The notes beneath the pieces are model-generated. The model had not been told where the DNA came from. It worked only from the letters and a program-made list of their open reading frames with translations, and ran no database searches. Below are positions 16,353 to 24,869 of a stretch of 64,000 bases of DNA, one piece after another (the first letter of the stretch is position 1; each line of letters begins with the position of its first letter). The position numbers and the translations under genes were made by a program. This DNA comes from Streptomyces sp. NBS 14/10 (GTDB taxonomy: Bacteria; Actinomycetota; Actinomycetes; Streptomycetales; Streptomycetaceae): contig NZ_NCSM01000018.1 in NCBI RefSeq assembly GCF_002224125.1, forward strand, positions 124,001-188,000. Reading direction: 5' to 3'.

Positions 16353-16376
16353 CCGCGTCCCCTCGCAGACGTAAAT

Positions 16377-16391
16377 CTGACGCTACGTCAG
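16377..16391. promoter_or_regulatory. Palindromic operator, copy 5 (perfect)
   Basis: CTGACGCTACGTCAG is a perfect CTGACG/CGTCAG inverted repeat with a 3-base centre, and the best example of the island motif. It is 25 bases before the ACAD start on the minus strand. Confidence 0.7.
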
Positions 16392-16460
16392 GTAAATCAC
16401 AAGGCTAGCCCCGCGAAGTCTGGACCGACAAGGCGCCGAGCTCTACGCTTCCCGCACAAT

Positions 16461-16475
16461 CTGACTGCACGTCAG
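16461..16475. promoter_or_regulatory. Palindromic operator, copy 6
   Basis: CTGACTGCACGTCAG lies 13 bases before the ATG of the CoA ligase and directly before its ribosome site TTGGAGG. It is 84 bases from copy 5 (eight helical turns), so one regulator could bridge both divergent promoters. Confidence 0.68.
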
Positions 16476-16488
16476 TTGGAGGTCCCGT

Positions 16489-18075
16489 ATGACCGACACC
16501 GTCCAGGAATTCGGCACCGCGCATCAGCTCGGCACCTCGGCGACGCTGTGGGAGCTGGTCGAGCGGCGCGCCGCACTCACCCCCGACGCCCCCGCCCTGC
16601 TGCAGGCCGCCGCCTCCGCCCGCGACGACCGGCGGATGACCTTCCGCGCGCTGCGCGCCCGCGCGGAGCGCACCGCGGCCGGTCTTTACGGCATGGGGGT
16701 GCGCCCCGGCAGCCGCGTCGCCTGGCAGCTGCCCACCCGTATCGAAACGGCCGTCCTGACCATGGCCCTGGCCCGGCTGGGCGCCGTGCAGACCCCGCTC
16801 ATACCCTTCTACCGCGACCGGGAGGTCGACTTCGCGCTGCGCGCCTCCGGCGCCCGCTTCCTCGCCGTCCCCGGCCGCTGGCGCGGCTTCGACCACACCG
16901 CGATGGCCCACCGCCTCGCCGCGCGACTGCCCGATCCGCCCCTGGTCTTCGAGGCGTACGACACCCTCCCCGAGGCCGATCCGGACGCCCTGCCGCTGCC
17001 CCCGCCGCCCACCGACGGGACCGCCGTCCGCTGGATCTACTGGACCTCCGGCACCACCTCCGAGCCCAAGGGCGTTCTGCACACCGACCGCAGCCTCATC
17101 GCCGCCGGGGCCTGCCTGGGCCATGCGCTGCGGCTGCGCCCGGACGACGTCGGCTCCATGGCCTTTCCGTACGCCCATGTGGCCGGGCCCGACTACACGG
17201 TGATGCTGCTGATGTACGGCTTCCCCGCCGTGCTGCTCGAGCACTTCGCGCTGCCCGCCTCGCTCGCCGCGTACCGGCGGCACAAGGTGACGGTCGCGGG
17301 CGGCAGCACCGCCTTCTACTCGATGTTCCTGGCCGAACAGCGCAAGGACCCCGGCCACAAGCTCATCCCCACCCTGCGGCTGCTGGCCGGCGGCGGCGCC
17401 CCCAAACCGCCCGAGCTGTACTACGAGGTCGTCCGCGAGCTGGGCTGCCAGCTCACCCACGGCTACGGCATGACCGAAGTCCCCATGATCACCATGGGCG
17501 CGCCGGACGACACCCCGCACCACCTCGCGACCACCGAAGGGCGGCCGCCGGCGGACATGGAAGTCCGCATCGTGGACCGGGACGGAAAATCGCTGCCCTC
17601 AGGGACCGACGGCGAGGTGCGACTGCGCGGCGAGGCCGTCTGCGCCGGGTATCTGGACGAGGCCCAGACCCGTGAGGCGTTCGACGCCGACGGCTTCCTC
17701 ATCACCGGCGACCTCGGGCATCTCACCGCGGAGGGACATCTCGTCCTCACCGGCCGCTCCAAGGACGTCATCATCCGTAAGGGCGAGAACATCTCCGCAA
17801 AAGAGGTCGAGCAACTGCTCTACGAGCACCCCGACGTCGGCGATGTGGCCGTGATCGGGCTGCCGGACGCGGTCCGCGGCGAGCTGGTGTGCGCGGTGGT
17901 CGAACAGCCCGCCGGCGCGCCACCGCTCACCCTTGAGGCCGCGATCGCGTATTTGCGCGCCCAAGGGCTGTCCGTGCACAAGCTGCCCGAACGGCTCGAA
18001 GTGGTCGACGCGCTGCCGCGCAACGACACGCTCCGCAAGGTGCTCAAGTACAAGCTGCGGGAGCGGTTCGCCTGA
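16489..18075 (+). CDS. AMP-forming acyl-CoA ligase (cyclohexanecarboxylate-CoA ligase-like)
   Basis: This 528-residue protein is a member of the ANL superfamily. The P-loop is YWTSGTTSEPKGV (about 183-195), motif A4/A5 is LTHGYGMTEVPM, the hinge region is GRSKDVIIRKGENISAKEVEQLL, and the C-terminal catalytic Lys is in RNDTLRKVLKYKLRERFA. The enzyme joins an acid to CoA through an acyl-AMP. Overall it reads like AliA-type cyclohexanecarboxylate-CoA ligases of the short fatty-acid/aryl group; exact specificity cannot be read from sequence. The start is ATG after TTGGAGG, with an operator palindrome between promoter and gene. It is divergent from the coupled ACAD pair, which would take its product next. 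Confidence 0.92.
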   Translation: MTDTVQEFGTAHQLGTSATLWELVERRAALTPDAPALLQAAASARDDRRMTFRALRARAERTAAGLYGMGVRPGSRVAWQLPTRIETAVLTMALARLGAVQTPLIPFYRDREVDFALRASGARFLAVPGRWRGFDHTAMAHRLAARLPDPPLVFEAYDTLPEADPDALPLPPPPTDGTAVRWIYWTSGTTSEPKGVLHTDRSLIAAGACLGHALRLRPDDVGSMAFPYAHVAGPDYTVMLLMYGFPAVLLEHFALPASLAAYRRHKVTVAGGSTAFYSMFLAEQRKDPGHKLIPTLRLLAGGGAPKPPELYYEVVRELGCQLTHGYGMTEVPMITMGAPDDTPHHLATTEGRPPADMEVRIVDRDGKSLPSGTDGEVRLRGEAVCAGYLDEAQTREAFDADGFLITGDLGHLTAEGHLVLTGRSKDVIIRKGENISAKEVEQLLYEHPDVGDVAVIGLPDAVRGELVCAVVEQPAGAPPLTLEAAIAYLRAQGLSVHKLPERLEVVDALPRNDTLRKVLKYKLRERFA

Positions 18076-18095
18076 GGCTCCGGCCGGGTGGCGGC

Positions 18096-21000
18096 TCAGC
18101 CGGACGTGCTGTACGTCGCCGTCGCCTGCTCGAAGTAGCGGGCGACCGCGCGGCGCTCGTCGGCCGGGCCGATGACCAGGACGACGTGGTACCGGCCGTC
18201 GATGAGCATCACCAGGTTGCGGGCGTACACATTGCGGCCGCTGCTGTCCCGCCAGCTGAACTCGCCCTCGGCCATCGCCGTCTGCCCCACGTCGATCCGC
18301 CGCAGCCCGGAGGACGAGGCCCAGGAGGAGGAGCGGAAAGCGGACAGCTCGGGCTCCTTGTTCTGCTGGTAGGCCATGGGGTCGGCGCCGAACTCGGACT
18401 CCTTGTCCCGCCCGGCCACCACGACCAGTTCGAAGTCGCCGCCGATATAGCGGATCTGGCCGCGGGAGTTCTCGCCGCGCCGGGTCCAGCTCTCGTGCAC
18501 GGCGACCTTGAACCCCTTGGGGTCCTTGCGCACCGCGAAGCCCTTCGCCAGGCCCGCGGGCGGCGTCGACTGCGCCTGCTGGTCGTCCGGCGAGGACGTG
18601 CCCGAACCCTCGCCGCCCCCGCTCGAACTCTGCGGATCGTGCGGCGACGGCTCCCGGGAGGCGGTCGGCGCATCGCTCTGCGCGCCCGCCGTGCCCGTAC
18701 GGCCCTGGCCCTTCTCCTCGTCGGCCCGCGGCATGAACATCATCGCGTACAGCACCGCCGCCGCCAGAACCAGCAGTATCAGCGCCAGCAGCACCCGGCC
18801 CAGCCTGCGCGGACGACGCTCGCCCGGCTGCTTGCCCCGCTTGTGCCGCCCGTGCGCGGCGACGACCGGCGCGCCGCCCCCGCGGCCCCTGCGCACCAGC
18901 CAGCCACGGCGGCGCACAATGGGCAGCCGCCGGGGGTCGGACGGGCCGCCCGGCCCTATCGACGGCACCGTGACCGTGCTGCTGCCGACATCCGGCTCCG
19001 GCGCCGAGCGGATCAGCGACCGCAGCCAGCCGCGCAGCTCCTCGAAGTCCGGGCGCTCGGTGGGGTCCTGGCGCAGCAGCGACTCGACGACGGGGCGCAG
19101 CGGACCGCACTCCTCCGCGTACGCGGGCGCCTCGGAGCACACCAGCTGCACCAGCTCGGCGGCGCTCTCCTCCGGGTACGGGGCATGCCCCTGTACGGCG
19201 CGGTAGAGCAGCACGCCCACCGCCCACAGGTCGGCGGCCGGGCCGACGGGCGGCGCCAGCCGCCAGTTCTCGTGGACCGGAACCGCCTGCTCGGGCGCCC
19301 ACCGCTCGGTGACGGCCCCCACCACGACGATCCGCGCCTGCCGCGCGCGCTCGGCGGCCAGCGCGGTCGCGGGCCCGCGCCGCGGGCCATGGGCGGCCGC
19401 GGCGTCGTCGTCCCACGAGCCCGCGCCGGCTCCCGCGGGGCGGGGGGTGGCGCCGGGGGCGGTGTGGCCCGGGGTGGCGTACGGGCCGTGGGGCGCCTGC
19501 CGGTCGGCGGCCGCGTTCGGGTCGGCGTACGAGCCGGGGAACCCCCGCAGGTCCGAGGCCGGGGCCCCGTTCGGGGCGGCCGGTCGGCCCGGGTCGATGT
19601 ACAGCGCGCGGGTCGCGTGCGGGTGCCGCTCGGCCTGCCGGTGCGGGGCCGGGCGCGCGTCAGGGTCGGTCTGCCGGTTCGGGTCGGCGTACGGGTCCGG
19701 GGCTCCGTGCGGGTTCCCGTTGTACGGGGCGGGGCCCGGGGCGGCGCCGTTGGCGTCGGGCGCGGGGCGCGGGGTGCCTTCCGCGTGCTCGGCGGCGGGG
19801 TCGCTCGGGCCGTCGGCCGCGCCGGGGCGTGCGCTCCGGGGCGCGGAGCCCTCGACGTTCGCCCGCGCGGCGGCGCGGGCGCCCGCCGCGTAGGCGGCGA
19901 TCGCGCTGGCCCGTGCGGCGCGTCCGCCGGGGCCCTGCGGGTCGCCGGAAGCCGGGGCGGGTGGGCGGCCGTCGGGGGCCGGTTCGCCCGGCCGCGCTCC
20001 TGGGACGCCCGGGGCCGCGCCATGCGTACCGTTCGCACCGCTCAGACCATGCGGGTCGGCCGTCCGCCCGCCTTCGTGGCGCTCGGCGGGCTGCCACTCC
20101 GAACCGGGGGGCAGCCGCAACGCGGGTCCCGGGCCGGGCTGTTCGAGCGCGCCACGCGGTCCGGGGAGCCCGCCCACCGGGCCGGGACGCGACTCGCCCT
20201 CACCCAGCGCCGTACCCGAAGCACCCGCCCCGCCCGAAGCACCCGGCATACCCCGCGCGCCCGGATCGCGCGGCGCGGGGAAGCCGCCCGCCGCGCCCTG
20301 GTCTCGGTACAGCGGCGGCGCCTGCTGGGCGGCGGAGCCGCCGGGGGGCAGAGCGCCGGGCGCGGAACGGCCTCCGACGGCCGGGCCCTCGGCCCCGCCG
20401 CCGTCGTCCTCGTCCTCGCCCCCGTCCTCGGCGTCGACCGCCTCCGCCGGGGCGGAACGCCCACCCCGCTCCGCCCAGTCGGCCGCATCGGCCCCGTCGG
20501 CCGGGCCGGCCGGACCGACCGACGGCCGGGGCACCGGGTCGTACCCGCACAGCGCCTCTTCCGCGGCGCCCGCCGCCAGCCCGGTGAGCATGGCGCGCCC
20601 GTCGTCGCAGACGAGGACGGTCCGGGCGGTGATGTTGCGGTGGATCCAGCCGTCGGCGTGCAGGGCGCGCAGCGCGGTGAGGATGTCGTGGGCGAGCTCG
20701 GCGGCGCGGTACGGGGACAGCGTCCGCTCCGCGAGCAGCGCGGCCAGCGGGCGGCCGGCGACCAGTTCGCTGACGATCCACAGGCTCCCGGCCTCCACGA
20801 AGACATGGAAGACCTGGTCGAGCCGCGGATGGTCGGGCACCTGCGCGGCCGCCGTCGCGGCCTCGATGGCGCGGCGCACCGCCGGGTCGCCGCCGCCGGC
20901 CCGGGCGCCGCGGCCCATCCCGTTCGTACGCCCTGAAGCCCCCGAGTACCCCGAAGCCCCGGGCCCGCCCGCCCCGTAGCGCCCGTCGTCGCCGACGACC

Positions 21001-21158
21001 TCCGCCTCGACGGTCTCCGGCAGCGGTATCTGCCTGAGGTGGACTTCCTGCCCGCTGTAGGTGTCGAAGGCGCGGGTCTCGACGAGTTCGTACTCATCGG
21101 CCGGGGGCAGGGGCAGGCGATAGCGGTCGGCGAGAACCCGACCCGCGTATTCGTCCAC
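18096..21158 (-). CDS. Membrane Ser/Thr pseudokinase with long disordered insert
   Basis: This 1020-residue protein has a kinase fold with the catalytic residues gone. The N-lobe Lys is absent (QEVHLRQIPL near residue 40), HRD is HRN (173-175, catalytic Asp to Asn), and DFG is replaced by TGL (192-194). The activation segment is split by about 400 residues of Pro/Gly/Ala/Asp-rich low-complexity sequence (about 200-605). The fold then resumes with RWAPEQA and ADLWAVGVLLYRAVQG. One membrane helix (about 785-808) leads to an extracellular domain of about 150 residues, preceded by a Ser-rich linker. It lies 145 bases behind an active kinase of the same topology. A scaffolding or sensing role is inferred. 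Confidence 0.88.
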   Translation of the reverse strand: MDEYAGRVLADRYRLPLPPADEYELVETRAFDTYSGQEVHLRQIPLPETVEAEVVGDDGRYGAGGPGASGYSGASGRTNGMGRGARAGGGDPAVRRAIEAATAAAQVPDHPRLDQVFHVFVEAGSLWIVSELVAGRPLAALLAERTLSPYRAAELAHDILTALRALHADGWIHRNITARTVLVCDDGRAMLTGLAAGAAEEALCGYDPVPRPSVGPAGPADGADAADWAERGGRSAPAEAVDAEDGGEDEDDGGGAEGPAVGGRSAPGALPPGGSAAQQAPPLYRDQGAAGGFPAPRDPGARGMPGASGGAGASGTALGEGESRPGPVGGLPGPRGALEQPGPGPALRLPPGSEWQPAERHEGGRTADPHGLSGANGTHGAAPGVPGARPGEPAPDGRPPAPASGDPQGPGGRAARASAIAAYAAGARAAARANVEGSAPRSARPGAADGPSDPAAEHAEGTPRPAPDANGAAPGPAPYNGNPHGAPDPYADPNRQTDPDARPAPHRQAERHPHATRALYIDPGRPAAPNGAPASDLRGFPGSYADPNAAADRQAPHGPYATPGHTAPGATPRPAGAGAGSWDDDAAAAHGPRRGPATALAAERARQARIVVVGAVTERWAPEQAVPVHENWRLAPPVGPAADLWAVGVLLYRAVQGHAPYPEESAAELVQLVCSEAPAYAEECGPLRPVVESLLRQDPTERPDFEELRGWLRSLIRSAPEPDVGSSTVTVPSIGPGGPSDPRRLPIVRRRGWLVRRGRGGGAPVVAAHGRHKRGKQPGERRPRRLGRVLLALILLVLAAAVLYAMMFMPRADEEKGQGRTGTAGAQSDAPTASREPSPHDPQSSSGGGEGSGTSSPDDQQAQSTPPAGLAKGFAVRKDPKGFKVAVHESWTRRGENSRGQIRYIGGDFELVVVAGRDKESEFGADPMAYQQNKEPELSAFRSSSWASSSGLRRIDVGQTAMAEGEFSWRDSSGRNVYARNLVMLIDGRYHVVLVIGPADERRAVARYFEQATATYSTSG

Positions 21159-21303
21159 GACGCCTCCCCGAGCGCGCGATCCACTCCCTCATCCGCACCG
21201 AACGAAACCGTCAACCAGGGGCGTTTTGCCCGCGCTTGCCGCTGCGTACGGTTCTCGGCCTCTCACGATACGTGCCCGGGAGGCGCCGTGCCGACCGGTG
21301 TGC

Positions 21304-23289
21304 TCAGTCCGTGATGTCGAAGGTGTCGAACGCGGTCTCGCGGAGCGTCTTGCACTCCTTCTCGTCCCACTTGCTCTTCTCGCAAGTGATCATTATGGCG
21401 AAGCCATGGCTGTCGTCCGCCCGGAAGCCGCGGTTGAGCACCCGTACCCGCTTCCCGCTCTGGTCGCGCTCGAACTGCCAGTCGGCGACCGTGGGATAGC
21501 CATGCCACTTGACCGACTCGATGCCGATCAGCTTGTAGCCGGGCGTGGTCCCGCTCACGGCGGGTTCGCTCTTGCGCCACTCCGCCGCCGCGTCCGCCTT
21601 CGGGGAGTCGGTGAAGTCCACCTGGATCCGCGGGATGTCGGATCCCCCGTAGTAGATACGGCTGCCGGAGTACTTCCCCGCGTGGGCCTTCCAACCCTTG
21701 GGCATCGCCATGGTGAACGGGAAGTCGGAGCTCTTGACGGTCGCGTACCCGTCCGGCTGCGAGCCCTTGCCGCCTCCGTCGCCCTTGCCCTTGTTGCTGT
21801 CGTCGTCGCCGTCGTCCGAGCCGCCGGAGCCGCCCTTGCCCTTGTTGCCGTCGTCCGACGGCTTCTCGGTGGACGTCTGCGGCTCCGGGGACTTGCTGGA
21901 CGACTGGCCGGACTGGCTGCCGGAGTCCCTCCCGTCCTTCGTATCGGCGCCCGTACTGGCCGAAGCCGTCCCGCGGTCACCGGACTTGCCCTGGTCGCCG
22001 CCGCCGTCGCCGCCGCTCAGCACGATGGCGAGCACCGTGCCGACGATCGCGAGCGCCACGATCACCGCGATGATCACCAGCGTGCGCTTGGGCACCACAT
22101 CCGTCAGCGGAGCGCGCGGCGGCTGCGGAGCGGGCGGGACCTCAGGGCCCGAGGAGCCCGCGGCGGGGGCCGCGGCCTTACCGGACTTGGCCGCCTTGGC
22201 GGGCTTGGCGGGCTTGGCATCCGAGGACTTCTCCGCGGCGGAGGCGGCCGAGTCGGCTGACGCCCCGGCGCCACCCGATCCGGCGGCGGCACCGGCCGAC
22301 GCCGACGCCGCCGATGCCTTCCGTACGGAGCGCAGCGCGCCGCGCACCCGGTCCGAGGGCGCGGCGGACGGGGCGTCCTCGGGCGGGGCGGGCGGCAGGG
22401 TCATGGTGCGGGTGGCGTTGGCCGCCGCGGCCTTCGACCGGCCCTCGTCGGGCGCGTCCAGCGCCTGCGTCAGCAGCGCCCGCGCGCCCGCGTCGTCGAG
22501 CCGCCGCTCGGGGTCCTTGTCGAGCAGGCCGTAGATGACCTCCTCCAGCACGCCCGCGTTCTTCGGCTTGTCGACGGGCTCGGTCATCACGGCCGTGAGC
22601 GTCGCTATGGCGGTGGCCTTGTCGTACGGCGGCACGCCCTCCACCGCCGCGTACAGCAGACCGCCCAGCGACCACAGGTCGGCCGGCGGGCCGGGCTTGT
22701 GGCCGCGGGCGCGCTCGGGCGAGATGTAGGAGGGCGCGCCGACGAGCATGCCGGTCGAGGTGACGGAGGGGTCGCCCTCGACCTGGGCGATGCCGAAGTC
22801 GGTGAGCACGACGCGGCCGTCGTCCGCGATGAGGACGTTGGACGGCTTCACATCGCGGTGCAGGATGCCCGCCTGGTGCGCGGCGCGCAGTACGTCGAGG
22901 ACGGCGAGCCCCACCTCGGCGGTGCGGCGCGGGGTGAGCGGGCCGTCGTCCCGTACGGCGTCGGCGAGCGAGCGGCCCTCGATGAGCTCCATGACGATCC
23001 AGGGGCGGTCGTCCTCGTCCACCACGTCGTAGACCGTGACGGCGCCGTTGCTGCGGATACGGGCGATCGCCTTCGCCTCACGCAGCGTACGGGTGATGAG
23101 CCGTCTCTTCTCGTCCTCGTCGACGCTCGACGGGAAGCGCAGCTCCTTGACCGCGACGGTGCGACCCAACGTTTCGTCACTCGCCCGCCAGACCGTGCCC
23201 ATCCCGCCCTGGCCGAGAACTTCCCCGAGCCGGTACCGCCCGGCGAGGAGGCGCCCGGTCGAGCCCTGCGTCCGCTCCGCCTCCGACAT
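21304..23289 (-). CDS. Ser/Thr protein kinase, transmembrane (PknB-like)
   Basis: This 661-residue protein begins at ATG 23289 after GAGGGGA. The kinase domain has every catalytic element: GQGGMGTVW (26-34), VAVKEL with K48, HRDVKPSN (D146), DFG (164-166), SYISPERARG and ADLWSLGGLLYAAVEG. An Ala/Ser/Lys-rich linker leads to one membrane helix (about 397-420). A Gly/Asp/Lys-rich spacer follows, then an extracellular domain of about 145 residues with Cys near the end. No PASTA repeats are present. The extracellular part resembles that of the downstream pseudokinase in size and position, so the two probably sense related cues or work together. Substrates are unknown. Confidence 0.94.
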   Translation of the reverse strand: MSEAERTQGSTGRLLAGRYRLGEVLGQGGMGTVWRASDETLGRTVAVKELRFPSSVDEDEKRRLITRTLREAKAIARIRSNGAVTVYDVVDEDDRPWIVMELIEGRSLADAVRDDGPLTPRRTAEVGLAVLDVLRAAHQAGILHRDVKPSNVLIADDGRVVLTDFGIAQVEGDPSVTSTGMLVGAPSYISPERARGHKPGPPADLWSLGGLLYAAVEGVPPYDKATAIATLTAVMTEPVDKPKNAGVLEEVIYGLLDKDPERRLDDAGARALLTQALDAPDEGRSKAAAANATRTMTLPPAPPEDAPSAAPSDRVRGALRSVRKASAASASAGAAAGSGGAGASADSAASAAEKSSDAKPAKPAKAAKSGKAAAPAAGSSGPEVPPAPQPPRAPLTDVVPKRTLVIIAVIVALAIVGTVLAIVLSGGDGGGDQGKSGDRGTASASTGADTKDGRDSGSQSGQSSSKSPEPQTSTEKPSDDGNKGKGGSGGSDDGDDDSNKGKGDGGGKGSQPDGYATVKSSDFPFTMAMPKGWKAHAGKYSGSRIYYGGSDIPRIQVDFTDSPKADAAAEWRKSEPAVSGTTPGYKLIGIESVKWHGYPTVADWQFERDQSGKRVRVLNRGFRADDSHGFAIMITCEKSKWDEKECKTLRETAFDTFDITD

Positions 23290-23573
23290 GCGTCCCCTCT
23301 GCAAATCAACCCGCCCTGAACCCACCCTGGGAGAGCCCCCATTGTCTCTCATCCGCGGACCGGGGGAAGTCCCGGGGTCCGGGGCCGGGCCTGGCGGCCG
23401 CGGCCACACCTGTGAGCATCTGGGGGTTCGCAGCCGATGAAGGCTTCACGAAATCCCAACGAGACCCGACGAAAACCCGGCGAGACCCGAGGCAACCTTA
23501 GGCGACCCGGGACGCCCCAGGACGACCCGAGGAGCAGAGAAACAGCGGAACAGTCGACGAAAGGGCTCCCGAT

Positions 23574-24836
23574 ATGCCGATCCGCGCCCCCGGGCGGACG
23601 AGGCGGGGCCGCGCGCGGGCCGCGGCGCTCGCGCTGGCGGCGCTCCTGGGCGCCGCGGTCCCCGGCTGCGGCGCCCCGGCGGACCCCGGCGCGGCTCCCA
23701 CGCCCGTCGCCGCGACGGTCCGGCACTCCGGCGGGCGGGACGCCGAGGCGGCCCTGCAGACGGCCGTACGGCGGCTGGTGGCCGGGGGCCGGGCACCGGG
23801 CGCCGCCGCGCTCGCCCTGGACGGCGGCGGGACGCGCTTCGCCTCGGCCGGGCTGGCCGATGTGCGCACCGGTCGGCGAATTCACGAAAGCGACCGCTTC
23901 CGCGCGGGCAGCATCACCAAGACCTTTGTCGCGGCGGTCGTCCTCCAGTTGGCCGAACAGCGACGGCTCGACCTGGACGACACGGTCGACGAGCACCTTC
24001 CGGGGCTGGTGCGCGGCGAGAGCAACGATGGCCGGAAAATCACCCTCCGGCAGCTTCTCACCCACACCAGCGGTCTGTTCGACTTCGCGGGCGATCAGCG
24101 CGTGGCCCGTCGGCTGGCCGGCCCGCCGGGCGCCTCCCCCCTGACGCCACGGCAGCTCGTACGCATCGCCGTCGCCCACCGCCCGCAGTTCGCCCCGGGA
24201 GCCCGGTGGCACTACTCCAACACCAACTACGTCCTGCTGGGCCTGGTCGTCGAGCGCGTCACCGGCCGCCCCTACGCCGCCGAGACCGCGCGCCGCGTAC
24301 TCACCCCGCTCGCCCTGCGCGGCACGTCCTTCCCTGGCACCCGCACCACCCTCCCCACCCCGCACGGCCGCGCCTACGCCGCGCAAAACGGCGCCCGTCG
24401 CCATCACACGCCCCGCGACCGCGCCCCTGGCGACCGCGCCCCGCGCGACCGCACGCCCCACGACCGCACGCCCCGCGATGTCACCGATCTCGACCCGTCC
24501 CCGGCGAGCGCCGCGGGCGAGGCGATCTCCACCCTCGACGACCTGGCGCGCTTCTACGCCGCACTGCTGCGCGGCGAGGTGCTGGGCCCGGCGGCGCTGC
24601 GGCGGATGCGCGACACCACGGCCTCCGACGGGCGGTACGGGATGGGCCTCTTCCCGGTGCGGCTGTCCTGCGGGGTGACGCTGTGGGGCCACAACGGCCG
24701 GATCAGCGGCTCCTACGTCCAGGTCGTCGCCACCCCGGGCGGCCGTCATGTGCTGGCCTACCGCCTCAACAGCGATGTGCTGCCGCCCTCGGCGGCGGAG
24801 CGGGACCTCCTCAAGGCCGAGTTCTGCCGGACCTGA
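23574..24836 (+). CDS. Serine hydrolase lipoprotein (class C beta-lactamase/DD-peptidase family)
   Basis: This 420-residue protein carries a lipoprotein signal (Arg-rich start, Ala/Leu core, lipobox VPGC), so it should be anchored outside the membrane. The penicillin-recognising fold has S-x-x-K in GSITKTF (about 112-115), Y-x-N in YSNTNY (about 213) and H-x-G in HNGRISG (about 372). Between them is a repeat of the unit (P/A)RDR (about 280-300), encoded by 12-base repeats. It probably acts on D-Ala-D-Ala peptides or esters rather than antibiotics. The ATG follows AAAGGGCTCCCGAT. The 275 bases upstream hold the kinase promoter and a run of degenerate GACCCGA repeats. Confidence 0.88.
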   Translation: MPIRAPGRTRRGRARAAALALAALLGAAVPGCGAPADPGAAPTPVAATVRHSGGRDAEAALQTAVRRLVAGGRAPGAAALALDGGGTRFASAGLADVRTGRRIHESDRFRAGSITKTFVAAVVLQLAEQRRLDLDDTVDEHLPGLVRGESNDGRKITLRQLLTHTSGLFDFAGDQRVARRLAGPPGASPLTPRQLVRIAVAHRPQFAPGARWHYSNTNYVLLGLVVERVTGRPYAAETARRVLTPLALRGTSFPGTRTTLPTPHGRAYAAQNGARRHHTPRDRAPGDRAPRDRTPHDRTPRDVTDLDPSPASAAGEAISTLDDLARFYAALLRGEVLGPAALRRMRDTTASDGRYGMGLFPVRLSCGVTLWGHNGRISGSYVQVVATPGGRHVLAYRLNSDVLPPSAAERDLLKAEFCRT

Positions 24837-24869
24837 TCCGCCGCACGTAGTGTGCTGTGCCCCCGGAGC

